Part shown: one piece after another, positions 21,778 to 33,879 of the stretch
Layout: each line of letters starts with the position of its first letter
How positions within the stretch are numbered: position 1 is the first letter of the stretch
Assembly: GCA_015501585.1 (NCBI GenBank)
Contig: JADNRY010000266.1
Span: forward strand, 1 to 64,000
Direction of reading: 5' to 3'
Source: Rhodocollybia butyracea
Taxonomy: Eukaryota > Basidiomycota > Agaricomycetes > Agaricales > Omphalotaceae
Length of the DNA stretch: 64,000 nt
Program-made: the position numbers and the translations under genes
The notes under the pieces: generated by a model
What the model was told of the DNA's origin: nothing
The model's database searches: none
Seen by the model: the letters and a program-made list of their open reading frames with translations, nothing else

Positions 21778-22860
21778 TCATTTCACGAGAGCAAGGTTGG
21801 TGGGTGAGATGGCAGGGTATGTGTTATTGTGATAGGTAGTGGTCAATGGCAGTGGCACGGCATCTAGTGATGTGCGGGCTGGGGCCGGGCTCAGGAGCCG
21901 CGGCCAAGGCCCACTCAGCCCCGGCCAGGGCTGACAAAAATTCTGAGCCTGGCCCTCCCACAGGGCCAAGGCCGGCCAGGGCTGGGCTGAGGCTCGAGCC
22001 GCGGCTCAATGCTCTGTTATTTATATTGACATAGAAGGCAAAAAAAAACTTTCATTGTGGTGTATATTAGTGAGTAATAGTCTCAGAACTACAGTATAGC
22101 TGTCGAACACCTCACAAGTATGCAAATTGAGGTTCATGGGATGGTCACACAGAGTGACATCAGTTCTATCAAACCTCAATATACACTGCTGATTGTCCAT
22201 ATCAAGCCCGTGTATGACTAGTGCAGTTAAATTAGCCAAAGATTAGTAAAAATTAGCAGAAATATGTCCTATCTGACCTTCAATAATCACTCGATTAACT
22301 AATAATTTGCAGTGCTGAAGGCCGCGGCTCAAGGCTCGGAAAAATCTCAGCCTGGCCTTGAGCCCTTCTTGAGCCCTTACCAAGGTCAGGCTGGGCTGGG
22401 GCTCAGAGGGCTCAAAGGCTCCGAGCCCTGGCCCGCACATCACTAACTGCATCATTCTTAGTAGTAAGCTACAACGTATTTCCCGACTGCCTCGCTAAAC
22501 TTCAATAACACAAGGCTTGTGAAACGCGTACAAAACCAAAGGTCAGGCTCGTCGATATCTAATCCGTAGCTACTAGGGAAGACATGATATGTTAGCTTGT
22601 GTTGGACAAGGAAGCTTTGCTCCTATGTCTTATAGAACCTCGTATTTGGGGCCGCCGCAGGATGATAAACGACTCATGGTGGAGTCGAGGAGCAATTTTG
22701 TACAGTCAGAGGCTTGGTCAGAGGTATGTCTTGCAGAGCGTCTGGATCACTCATTCCTTACCGATGGATTTAAGTATACTGTCGCGTAATACGACAAGCG
22801 ATTTCGCAAATGTGCATGATTTGCCTGGTCAAGGAGCAATTCTATACTTACTCAGAGCCT
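21778..22860 (-). pseudogene. SDR gene remnant: first codons plus promoter, interrupted
   Basis: Read on the minus strand, 22860-22580 is the promoter of an SDR gene like that at 38943, down to the ATG context (ACATGATATG at 22583-22592). After two insertions, the coding start appears at about 21860-21780 ([17 protein letters not shown]). The TATA motif TATAAAAT of the 38829 copy is here altered to TACAAAAT, near 22697. Everything after about codon 28 is deleted. The copy cannot be functional. Confidence 0.8.
21865..22445. mobile_element. hAT-like non-autonomous element, 581 bp
   Basis: Ends TAGTGATGTGCGGGC and GCCCGCACATCACTA are inverted. The flanks ACGGCATC (21857-21864) and ACTGCATC (22446-22453) are an 8 bp target duplication with one mismatch. 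The inverted copy near 23265 has a single ACTGCATC in unbroken context, which is an empty site. The interior consists of GGGCTGGGGC / GAGCC-type repeats at both ends around an AT-rich middle. No gene is present. Confidence 0.9.
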
Positions 22861-23277
22861 TAGGAAATTCACAAAAGTATGAGGGTATGGTACCATACCT
22901 GCCATACACTCTCCATACATGTATGGAAAAATGGAGGGTGCATAAAATGATTAAACCCATACTGTCGAGCCATACTGTCCATACTGTCTATACACATACA
23001 CATACACTCCATACCTAATGTACATTCCACACACCGGTTTCGAAAACGACAATTTGGGATTCAATATTACACTGCACATTGCACATATACTGGAAAGTAT
23101 AACGATACAACACGTTCGGATTGTAGTCGAAATTTGTCACCTTCCCATCGCCTACGGATCAGATATCGACGAGCCTGACCTTTGGTTTTGTACGCGTTTC
23201 ACAAGCCTTGTGTTATTGAAGTTTAGCGAGGCAGTCGGGAAATACGTTGTAGCTTACTACTAAGAATGATGCAGTAT
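22446..23277. repeat. Inverted repeat pair of about 130 bp flanking the SDR promoter
   Basis: 22446-22575 (ACTGCATCATTCTTAG...GTAGCTACTA) is the inverse of 23143-23277. The right arm is the original upstream sequence shared with 38535-38665. The left arm is an extra copy inserted just before the SDR start. Together they make a large potential cruciform around about 570 bp. Confidence 0.75.
22870..23095. mobile_element. Insert rich in CATAC motifs inside the SDR promoter
   Basis: The promoter similarity to 38690-38720 is interrupted by about 220 bp containing the palindrome GGTATGGTACCATACC and runs of CATACTGTC and CATACAC. The corresponding place at 38690-38700 is uninterrupted. It is probably a small inverted-repeat element. 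The exact ends are not clear. Confidence 0.45.
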
Positions 23278-23422
23278 CTACCTCTACAGAACCACTTTCC
23301 AAGCGCGGTGTCCATACCAGCCATTTAAAGAACGCGCCGTAGTTTGTCAGGAACCTGACTGTGAGCGCGAGCACCAGGTACAAATTTGAAGGTGTCCGGT
23401 TATCTATATACTCGTCAACCAC

Positions 23423-23601
23423 GATCTCGAGAAAATGGGACGCTGAACTTTGGTCTGCATGGCCATACCTATAGGTTAAAAAGAACGTGACTAAAGCCTC
23501 GCGTACTGGTACTGTTCCTGCGGTGTATCGCACGGTTCTCGAACAAATGGGCCAGCTATGGAATGAACAGGAAGCACTAACTAATCCAGCTGCCCCATAG
23601 G
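23423..23601 (+). pseudogene. Short fragment of the O-fucosyltransferase-like gene
   Basis: The sequence matches 24170-24378 of the intact gene (REDGTLNV through SNPAAP) with several deletions. It is a 5'-internal piece lying just left of the GPALPP-like fragment, so this block was duplicated more than once. Confidence 0.8.
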
Positions 23602-23631
23602 ATTCCCCTAAACCAGAAGATGGACCGTCAT

Positions 23632-23775
23632 GGCAGCAGGCTTTGAAGTGGAAGCAACCATGTCAGGCGGTAATGAAGCTGGGTTTTCATCTTCAGAGTC
23701 TTGCTCTTCGCTCCCCGCACGTTTAGACAGGTGCCACAGATGTGGAGGAAGCTCAGGACCTATCGCGCTCATCGT
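23632..23775 (-). pseudogene. Fragment of GPALPP-like N-terminus
   Basis: Read on the minus strand from 23775 (MSAIG...), about 45 codons match the start of the 7231-7563 frame, then the similarity ends at a short fucosyltransferase fragment. It is truncated and no longer a gene. Confidence 0.6.
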
Positions 23776-23876
23776 TGTTTGGACACAAGGGTGACTTGTC
23801 CGACGGCCGGGCCGAGGAAAGATCTTATTAAGCGCCCATTGAAAGCCTTTGGGCGTTTACCGACTCGCTGTGTACC
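23776..23876. promoter_or_regulatory. Short divergent promoter region of the intact fucosyltransferase-like gene
   Basis: The 101 bp between the minus ATG of the GPALPP-like fragment and the plus ATG at 23877 parallels 7564-7673. No TATA box is visible. Promoter activity is inferred from position only. Confidence 0.4.
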
Positions 23877-25836
23877 ATGTCGGTTTCTCTCTCTTCACAT
23901 TTTCGGAGCAGATCTCGCCAAAATCTTCAAGAAGCCAGTCCAAATCTAGACTCCTCTGATAAATTCTCGCCAAATTTCATGGCCTCAACCTCAAGACTTT
24001 CATTATCCCGAAGACGAAAGATAAATCGCTTTCTTTTTGTATTCTCAGTCTTATTCTTGGCTTTGTTTGTCTTTTACGCGTATATTCTCGTCTATGATCC
24101 GGTCAGGCTTAACCAAACTAGTCCGCCGACAATGACTATCTCGATCGGGAGTCCTAGTCAACCACAATCTCGAGAAGATGGGACGCTGAACGTTAATTTT
24201 GGTCAGGGCCACAATTCTACTTCTCGCTCTTCTCCAGCATCGCCATATCTTCAAGTTAAAAAGAGCGTGACTAAAGCCTCGCGTACTGGTGCTGTTCCTG
24301 TCGTGTATCGCACGGTTCTCGAACGACTGGACCAGTTATGGAATATACAGGAAGCACTATCTAATCCAGCTGCCCCATATCTTTCTAGTTCCATCCCTTA
24401 CTTCAACGTCAACGTCGAGACGGAGTCCTTTTATTCAACAAAACAACCTATCGCTGACGTCTGCGGTAACCCCCCATGTCAATTCCTCCTTCCCCTCCGC
24501 ATCGCCGAACAAGAATCCAAAGCCCGCATCCATCTTTTCGAGATTATCCAAACAGCCAAACTACTCGATCGTGTGCTGGTCTTGCCGCATGTCGGGAAAA
24601 GCAGGCTAGGGTTATGCTTTCGGTGGGGTTTCGAGGCTTATTATAATGAGGAATCGCTACTACAGACGTTGCATGAGGAAAGCGTGCGTGTCGTGACTTT
24701 GGAAGCTTTCAAACTTTGGCTCGAATCAAACCCTTCGCCTGCGCCTCGTGCCCAGCTTCTTTCTCTCGAGTCGAAACCTGCTTCTAATCGTCCGAATACT
24801 TTAGCTTTCACAGATGGTCATCTAAACGGGTTGGTTACCACCGTCGATGTCGATCCCATTTTGGCGCAAGACCCAAGGTTTCCTGGATGTTTCGGGGACA
24901 GTTTCGGCTCACTGCTGAATCTCAGTGATTTCGCGCCGATATCGATCTATCCTTCTGCGGCTCTCAGTAAAACCCTCAGGAAACAATCTATTGGAGATGA
25001 GATCATCACTGCGCTCGGGAGAGGTGATATCAAGAGCGCGGCTAGCATCAACCCGAATAATCATAATCACAATCCTAATCCTGTTGGGGAGGAGCCGGAG
25101 GTACTCATGCTAGACTGGGGATTACGATATCCCATATATCGCCAGCCGTTCAAGGGCTCTATAGCGTATTCGCCTCTGCTGGAACGGCTCACCAAGGAGG
25201 TATCACCATCCGTTCCGTATCTCATGATCCATTGGCGTATGGAGAGCGTCACCCCGGACGTGCTGCCGGAGTGCGCGCACGATCTGGTCGACACGATTTC
25301 GCGGCTCCTGCACGATCATGATCTCGCTGATGGTATCGAAAAAGTTTGGTTCGCAGGCGACTATCCCTTTCCTATCGCCCATCATCTCTACCCGCGTGCT
25401 TCTGACCGCACGCGCACGACTACGCTGAAATCGGGAACATTCAGGAGTTTTGGCGAGAAGCATACGGAGGCGGTGGATATATTGGTGGATGCTTTTCGAG
25501 AGGGTGGGGAGTTGAGTCGGTGGGGTATTACTGATTTGGCGGCAGAGCTCGTACGCGTTCAAGAAAAAGACGCATTGCGTGATGTTCATCCGGAATTTCT
25601 CAGTGATTCTGGGGCACTTGGGATTGTGGATAAGATGGTTGGTATTCATGCAGCTCTTTTTGTAGGAGGGTCGAAGAGGTGCGGAAGGACGAGGTAAGAA
25701 ACCCTTTGTAATTCTCATGTCCGAGATGTGGAGCTCATACCGCGTTTTTTTAAGCTCTTTCACCAAACAGGTAATTGATAGTAGGAGAAATGGGGTTGCT
25801 GGACAACTGCGGAACATTATTGACTATTTTGGATGA
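23877..25836 (+). CDS. O-fucosyltransferase-like type II membrane glycosyltransferase
   Basis: Exon 1 runs 23877-25693 and exon 2 runs 25785-25836, joined over a GTAAGA donor and an AG at 25783-25784. The total is 1,869 nt, or 622 residues. A basic stretch SRRRK precedes a single hydrophobic anchor (about residues 52-73), giving a Golgi-type signal anchor with a luminal domain. Conserved family blocks follow: CQFLLPLRIAEQESKARIHL (about 200), LPHVGKSRLGLCFRWG (about 240), HWRME near residue 451, the WFAGDYP block, SGTFRSFGEKH and a C-terminal DKMVGIHAALFVGGSKRCGR. This layout fits the fungal family related to GDP-fucose O-fucosyltransferases (nucleotide-sugar-binding HWR motif). The acceptor is unknown. 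The ATG at codon 35 is an alternative start. Decayed copies lie at 7674 and 23423. Without splicing the frame would stop two codons after the donor. Confidence 0.8.
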
Positions 25837-26029
25837 GAATTGGTATACATGCAGCTCTTTTTGTTGGAGGGTCGAAGAGATGCGGAAGGACGAGGTAAGA
25901 AACACTTTGTAATTCGCATGTCCGGGATCGAAACTCATTACCGCGGTAGCTCTTTCACCAAAGGTACTTGACAGCAGGAGAAATGGGGTTACTGGACAAC
26001 TACGGAACATTGTTGACTATTTTGGATGA
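25638..26029. repeat. Tandem duplication of the last intron and exon of the fucosyltransferase-like gene
   Basis: 25638-25836 and 25838-26029 are direct copies of about 190-200 bp. Each contains the end of exon 1 (CGRT), a GTAAGA donor, an AG acceptor (25784 and 25977) and a terminal exon encoding RRNGVxGQLRNIxDYFG then TGA. The second copy could serve as an alternative last exon or be inert. Confidence 0.9.
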
Positions 26030-26391
26030 TTTTCTTTCCAAATTCGTGGCGTTGGCGGCGCCTGTTTTTAAATTTTTTATTCGTGTACAGGTTTCTTGAT
26101 TTCGCACCAGCGTGTATGTTGTTGTTATTTGTCAGTCGATTAGTTTTTATCAACCACGATGAAGCATGAAATGCAAAGTCTGGCAGTGGTAGCAAACGTT
26201 GGGCCAAATGTCAGTTGTCTGTATATTGGCCGTCATGGAGGTTGTTTAGGTAATTTACTTCAAGCCGAAACAGGTTGGCCGTCAACTTCCATCTGCTTGC
26301 TCGCTTTGTGTTACACTCAGAAGCCCAACTTTGCGCAAGAGTGCTATTTACCGCTTTATATGCTTCAGAACGCTAAAAGCTTTTGGATTCA

Positions 26392-28980
<2,589 letters not shown>

Positions 28981-29348
28981 GAGGAGTATACACGTCTCGA
29001 AGTATGGCCTCCTTATCCAGCTTACTCCGACGGTGATTTGAAAAACTAGCGGATAGCATCTTTCTTCGTCCCCAGTAAAGTATAGTCGATAGCTGGACAC
29101 GCCCGGCCGGCAACTGCCTGGTACTTGAACTGGTTATCGAGCCGTCACCGTGGGCTGGTACATATGCGCAGCCTGTATCTTCTTTCTTTATGTTACGTTT
29201 GTATATATTGTAAATATCTATCTTCATATCTATCTTGCTTTTCGCCTATGACCAGTCATACTCGCGTTAGTGCACTCATCACGTGTATTGTTAGTGTATA
29301 AGACCATAACCACCACAGTCATAGCTTTCAAGCTGGAGGTCTCGCCTT

Positions 29349-30434
29349 ATGCTCAACTATCAAACCTTTACTTCCTGGATTGTAATTGACGGACAAACTG
29401 CAGACGTATTCAATGTAGAGCATAGAGATGTTGACGGCACAATGCACGTTACCTGTTGGCTTCCATCTGAAGCGGGAAAAAGTAAGCACTATCAGTTTAT
29501 CTTTTAATCACAGCTAATGGAACTTTGTTCAGAGTTTCAAGTTCACTTTAAAGATCGAAGCGGTCTGCCTTCATCCGCCTACGTTTATCTGGATGGCAAT
29601 ATATCTGGCGGAAGAGTTCTCAGAAGAGGAAAGGCAAATAGGTCCTTGGAAGGACTTCGTGTATCACCGACAGCTTACAGGCCTTTCGTCTTCTCAAATC
29701 TTAACCTTACCGGTAACTTCATGGCTCCTGCTTGTTCTTGGCCTGGTTTGACGCCTTGCAGACGAAGAAGAAACCGTCCAAACGTTAGGAGCCTCCAAGA
29801 TCGGTCAGATTGAAGTGACTATTACATCTGTGAAGATTCTGGGAGAAAAACCTACAACGCGAATGTACGAAGTACCTGCTGAACAAAAGTTCAATGAAAA
29901 GGCGAAGAAGGGTATTGATCACCAGACGAGGCATGTTCGGTTTTTTTTCGCGTTGTTCCCGTATGCTGATATGACTTCATGTAGATTTGGAGATATAGTT
30001 CAAACTCGTGCGGTCCACACCGTCAAAACAAAGAGCCTTGGAAAGCCTGCTGTCAGATTCATCTTCCGATATAGACCGTTAGGTAAGTCAGTTCAAATGG
30101 ACGTTCTCGTCCGTTATTGACGCAAGTTACAGAGGTTCTTCGTGCTCACGGGATCGCTCCCCAAGCGGCCCCGGTCGCTTCAGCATCTTCATCTCAACGA
30201 ACTAGAAAGCGGGAACCTTTCCCGGAAGACCTGAAGCCACGCATCAATGAGGTGCTCGTTCTTTCAGATTCTGAAGATGAACATCCGGTGGGTAGATTCG
30301 CGCACAACCTTCCCTTCGAGCCTGACTTTTGTTTTGTGAAGGCTCGTAAGCAGCGCAAGAGAGTTAAGCGAGAGAATAATGTAAAGAGGGAGCCACTGAA
30401 CATACTGTCTGGGGAAGTGATAGATTTGACATAG
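29349..30434 (+). CDS. DUF7918-domain protein
   Basis: Exons 29349-29481, 29533-29712, 29762-29930, 29985-30082 and 30133-30434 total 882 nt, or 293 residues. The order of motifs is typical of the fungal DUF7918 family: FTSWIVIDGQ at the start, CWLPSEAGKKFQVHF, AYVYLDG, RPFVFSNLNLTD, IGQIEVTI, KKGIDHQTRFGD, then FIFRYRPLG and a C-terminal EVLRAHGIAP. Function is unknown. Members are common in mushroom genomes, often as multiple copies. After the domain comes a charged tail with SDSEDE, a KARKQRKRVKRE basic cluster (possible nuclear signal) and IDLT at the end. The third intron appears to be GC-AG (donor GCATGT at 29931). The ATG at 29349 is the first in frame with the conserved FTSWIV. A decayed copy of the last exon sits at 49165-49400. 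Confidence 0.85.
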
Positions 30435-31392
30435 CCCTCGACTTCTTCGTTTTTGTATTTTTATCCCCTAATTTATCAAACAGTAATTCTAGGAAGGAAT
30501 AAAGAGAACCGCGCAATTGTATGGTTATTTGATCCAAAGCATCTTTTCGGAGCTCCTCGTCTACGAATAGATGCGCACTCGACGGACTCAAATTATGGCT
30601 CTGCGGACTGAAGGTCAAGGCACGCGCAAACTTGGAGCCTGGCTTTAAGTCTATCTACATCGAAGCACGGTTGAATGTTCATACGGCGAATGTCAGTTAT
30701 AAGCTGTATGTGCCATAAAGCGGGTTGTTATTTCTTGGTCGTGGAAAGCTAGCCTCTGACGAATGGAAGTTTATTACACGGCATGGTCCAAATACTGAAC
30801 GCCGGCTCCGGCAGCATAAGCTGACACGGGGCCCAAACACCGAACAACGACGAGCTCGCAGTCTGCCCGGTGGGAGCTGCTGTCGTGCTCTAAGTGCAGG
30901 GGCTGTTTCATTACACTATATAATACAGTACTACAGGTGACTACATTACTTCAGAGACAGTAATATTATACAAACAGTGCTTTGACAGTGCTCATTGAAT
31001 GTTCAGGATGCCTGGTTGCTTTGAGTGTAGATGGAGACTTATGTCTGATAATTTACACTGAGAGGCGGCCACGGAGGCTTACTCTGGCGTAGTGGTGTCA
31101 GCTTGGCGTCACCGTTTTGAATAAAGATTGATCGGATCGGGATCGCTATTGAACCTAGCCGGGTGAGCCGGATTTGCCGAGCGTTTAACTTACTTTACGT
31201 TGCCGGCAGTGTGTATTCAACGCCCTTTCAACGCGTCCCGCTGTACAAAAGGATGTCTGGATTAGGGTTTCGTACTTAAAACGATTTCGTACTTATAACG
31301 ATGCGGTGAAGTAATGTACATAAAATACGGTAAGTTAGTCAGGTCAGAATTATTATAAAGGCTTGATTGTATTATTCAACGTTTGCAGCCAG
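30435..31392. other. Intergenic region, no gene seen
   Basis: Short frames only. A TTATAAAGG near 31355 and direct CGTACTTA repeats near 31271-31298 are the only visible signals. Both neighbouring genes point into this region, so it should hold their 3' ends. Confidence 0.5.
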
Positions 31393-33706
31393 TCATTCCC
31401 CTCCATCTTCGGATCCACTCTCACCTCCATGAGCGCCACCAGTGTTCCTCCTTTGTCTTTCGCGCTCTTCTCGCGACCCGTTTTTGCTCTTGCGCATACA
31501 TCCTGGGTTTCTTGCTCGGATTGCAGCATAGAGCTTGGTTAGGTTATTGTAAACCCCTGGGTATGCTGCTTTGAATGCATCTTTGGACCGTCCGAGCCTA
31601 TTTCAAGAGACCAGGGTAAGAATTTCCTAATCATACAGCTTTAGTTACTTGAGTACTCACCGCTCATACTCGTCAGCAACCAATTTACGGTTAGAGCGCT
31701 TTGTGCCAGTGACAAGGCGCATAGTCCCTGTATACCATTCAACAGGCCAATCTTTGAGTGGTGTAACTAACCCGTGTGAAGGATCCCCTTCCTCCCACTG
31801 CTTTACTATGGCAAGGAACAAATCCTCGCCATGCTTTGGGATGTCGGGAATGATGACGCCGGGAATTGGTGCGTTCCTTTCCTTGATTGATTTCTGGCGG
31901 CGGTGATTCTGCACTGAGATACTTTCCATTGACTGCTCAGCACTCAAGACTGGAGAGGGCCGCAGAGCATTCCCTTGTGCTTCTGTGCCTGCCAAGGACA
32001 TATGGCGCATATGCACAAAAGAGAGTTCAGGTGCCGCACACAGCATATCAATAACTTGCTGATTTGCACCCATCATGGCATCTGCAAAACGACGGAAGTC
32101 ATTCACTGTTACAGGCTGGTCCAGTGAGTGATCGCTCATAAACCTTTTTGCTGGTTCAAGTCTCGAAGGACAGAGCGCATTTCCGTGTCCAGTCTCGTAG
32201 CTTTGCAAGGAATCCATCAAGTATTTCATCAATGTATCAACCTACGGATGCCAGGTACTGATCAAACAAAGGCTAATTTTGTTTAGGAATCACTGACTCG
32301 TTCATCTTCAGCCCACCCTCCCCACCAGCGGACAATGGTAAGTGACCACCGCTGTTTTCCTTCTGCCCACATGAAACGGTACTGGGCCCCACCTTGGCGC
32401 AAGGAATGTGTCGTAAAAATCTTGGTCAATCCTGCCGCCTCTTGGATGAGTGACTGGATTATCTCGTGGCTCTGTATCTCTCGTTTAGGCTGGATTGTTC
32501 CGTTCACAGAGATAAATGGGAAAACAAAGTCACTGCGCTCAAATTCTCGCCCAAGAAAATGACGGTAAACACTCATCCAGACAGGCAGATGGTAGTGCAT
32601 GTTCATTGCATGGACCGGCTGAGGGTAGATATCATAGATATTGTCTACAGTGCGAAAAAAAACATACAGAGTAAGCCAATCAAAAATTGTAGTCAAACAA
32701 CTTCTTACCTGTTGGATGCGGATCATAACCCGCCTTCTTCTGCCATCCTTTTCTATTTTCAAGATGAACCTCAAAATGCTCTATGAAGTCTGGTGCAACA
32801 CCGCGACAGTTCCAGGTGAGATCTCCATGCTGTAACTTGCATAGCTCATTGTTCCTACATGTATTTTCGAGTTTCAGATGTTTTTTTTTTTTTGATTGCA
32901 GCAATAAACGTACCTTGTCCACAGTGTAAAACCTGAACTTAAGAACCCTCGGAGAAAGGTATGCTTTATCACAAGTATTACATGTTCAGCATTCTGGTCA
33001 GAGCCAGCAAGAACCAGGTCAACAGCAGATTTTGGGCATACACTCTTTGACCAAGCAACCATTGCTTCAATATCCTCAACTGTCATTGCTTCAGCATGGT
33101 TTCGAGTTGCTTCGACTCCTTTTGCTGCTTCTCTTGTCTTGATGGCTTGTCGAAAGGTATTTATGAGATGAGAATGCGCTGGATTTCCAGTAATGATGCC
33201 TGTCTTCTCATCCCAATGGTAAGTCTCGCCTGCATACTTTTCGCCATCCCTGATTCTATCTGTAAGATAATAGCTTATTGAACTTTGGATCTATCGACAT
33301 ACATTTCATCCCAGCGTTTCGCATATGCTGCATGCATTCCGTCCATGGTGCTCCTTCCACATCCTTCATGGATGCATTTCTGGATCAGGATGAGTTCAAG
33401 CGCCTTTGATGACCACTTATTAGGTGGATTGTCAAATGCTTTGGCCAATTTGGAAGACACGACGCCATCAGAGAAGACCTTTCCTTCCTTCTCTGCTGCT
33501 TTACGAGCCTGGACTATCCCGTCAAGGATTTTATCTCCTCGTTCCAGGTAACCGTTGTAGTTTTTCTTGGTTCTCCCTGCCTGACCGTGATCCTCACGAG
33601 TTTGTGCACCAGCCCGGTTCAGCTCATCGATTGACGGTACACTGTTTTTCACCGTTGACTTCTGTGTTTTTTTTGTCTTTGGCTTCTGTGTTTTTGCTTT
33701 TGGCAT
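31393..33706 (-). CDS. Crypton-like tyrosine recombinase with C-terminal GCR1-like domain
   Basis: Six exons read 33706-33303, 33255-32914, 32854-32709, 32644-32298, 32241-31661 and 31597-31393, total 2,025 nt, or 674 residues, without an internal stop. After a lysine-rich start (MPKAKTQKPK), a core-binding-like region precedes the catalytic domain. Box I reads TRNNELCKLQHGDL (Arg about residue 249), the HxxR motif is HSLRQGGAQYRF (about 377-380), then RWWGGWAEDE takes the place of the second His box, and the likely nucleophile is Tyr about 420 in DTLMKYL. These make a full R-H-R-W-Y set for DNA strand exchange. The C-terminus has a WYTG segment and then RSKDAFKAAYP...YNNLTKLYAAIRAR, similar to GCR1_C DNA-binding domains found in many mushroom recombinases of this class. 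It is probably the gene of a Crypton-type element; ends of such an element were not found. The upstream in-frame ATG at 33823 is less likely as start. Confidence 0.88.
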
Positions 33707-33879
33707 AGTAATCCGGAAAGGTTGAACGTTGGAAATAGACGTTAGAAGAGCCGGCCCCTGTTTCATTGCTGCCAAAGCGCCCTTCACTCTTGAGCTGACG
33801 TGGTTATAAATTACAATACACAATTAAATTTGTACAAGAAGCTAGAGCAACCGAAAGTTGTAATATTGACGTTTAAACT

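Larger units (their letters stand above)
20818..23280. repeat. Inverted paralogous block, part 2 (matches 38535-40910 reversed)
   Basis: 20818-21690 is the reverse complement of 40040-40910 with few indels. 21780-21860 matches the first codons of the SDR gene, and 22580-22860 and 23100-23277 match its promoter and upstream region (38535-38940). Most of the SDR coding region (about 1 kb) is missing between 21690 and 21780. A hAT-like element (21865-22445) and two further inserts break the promoter. Confidence 0.88.

Noticed and set aside
33707..33823. Upstream ATG extending the recombinase by 39 residues
   Set aside because: The lysine-rich MPKAK start at 33706 is the more typical beginning; nothing in the extra stretch resembles the family.
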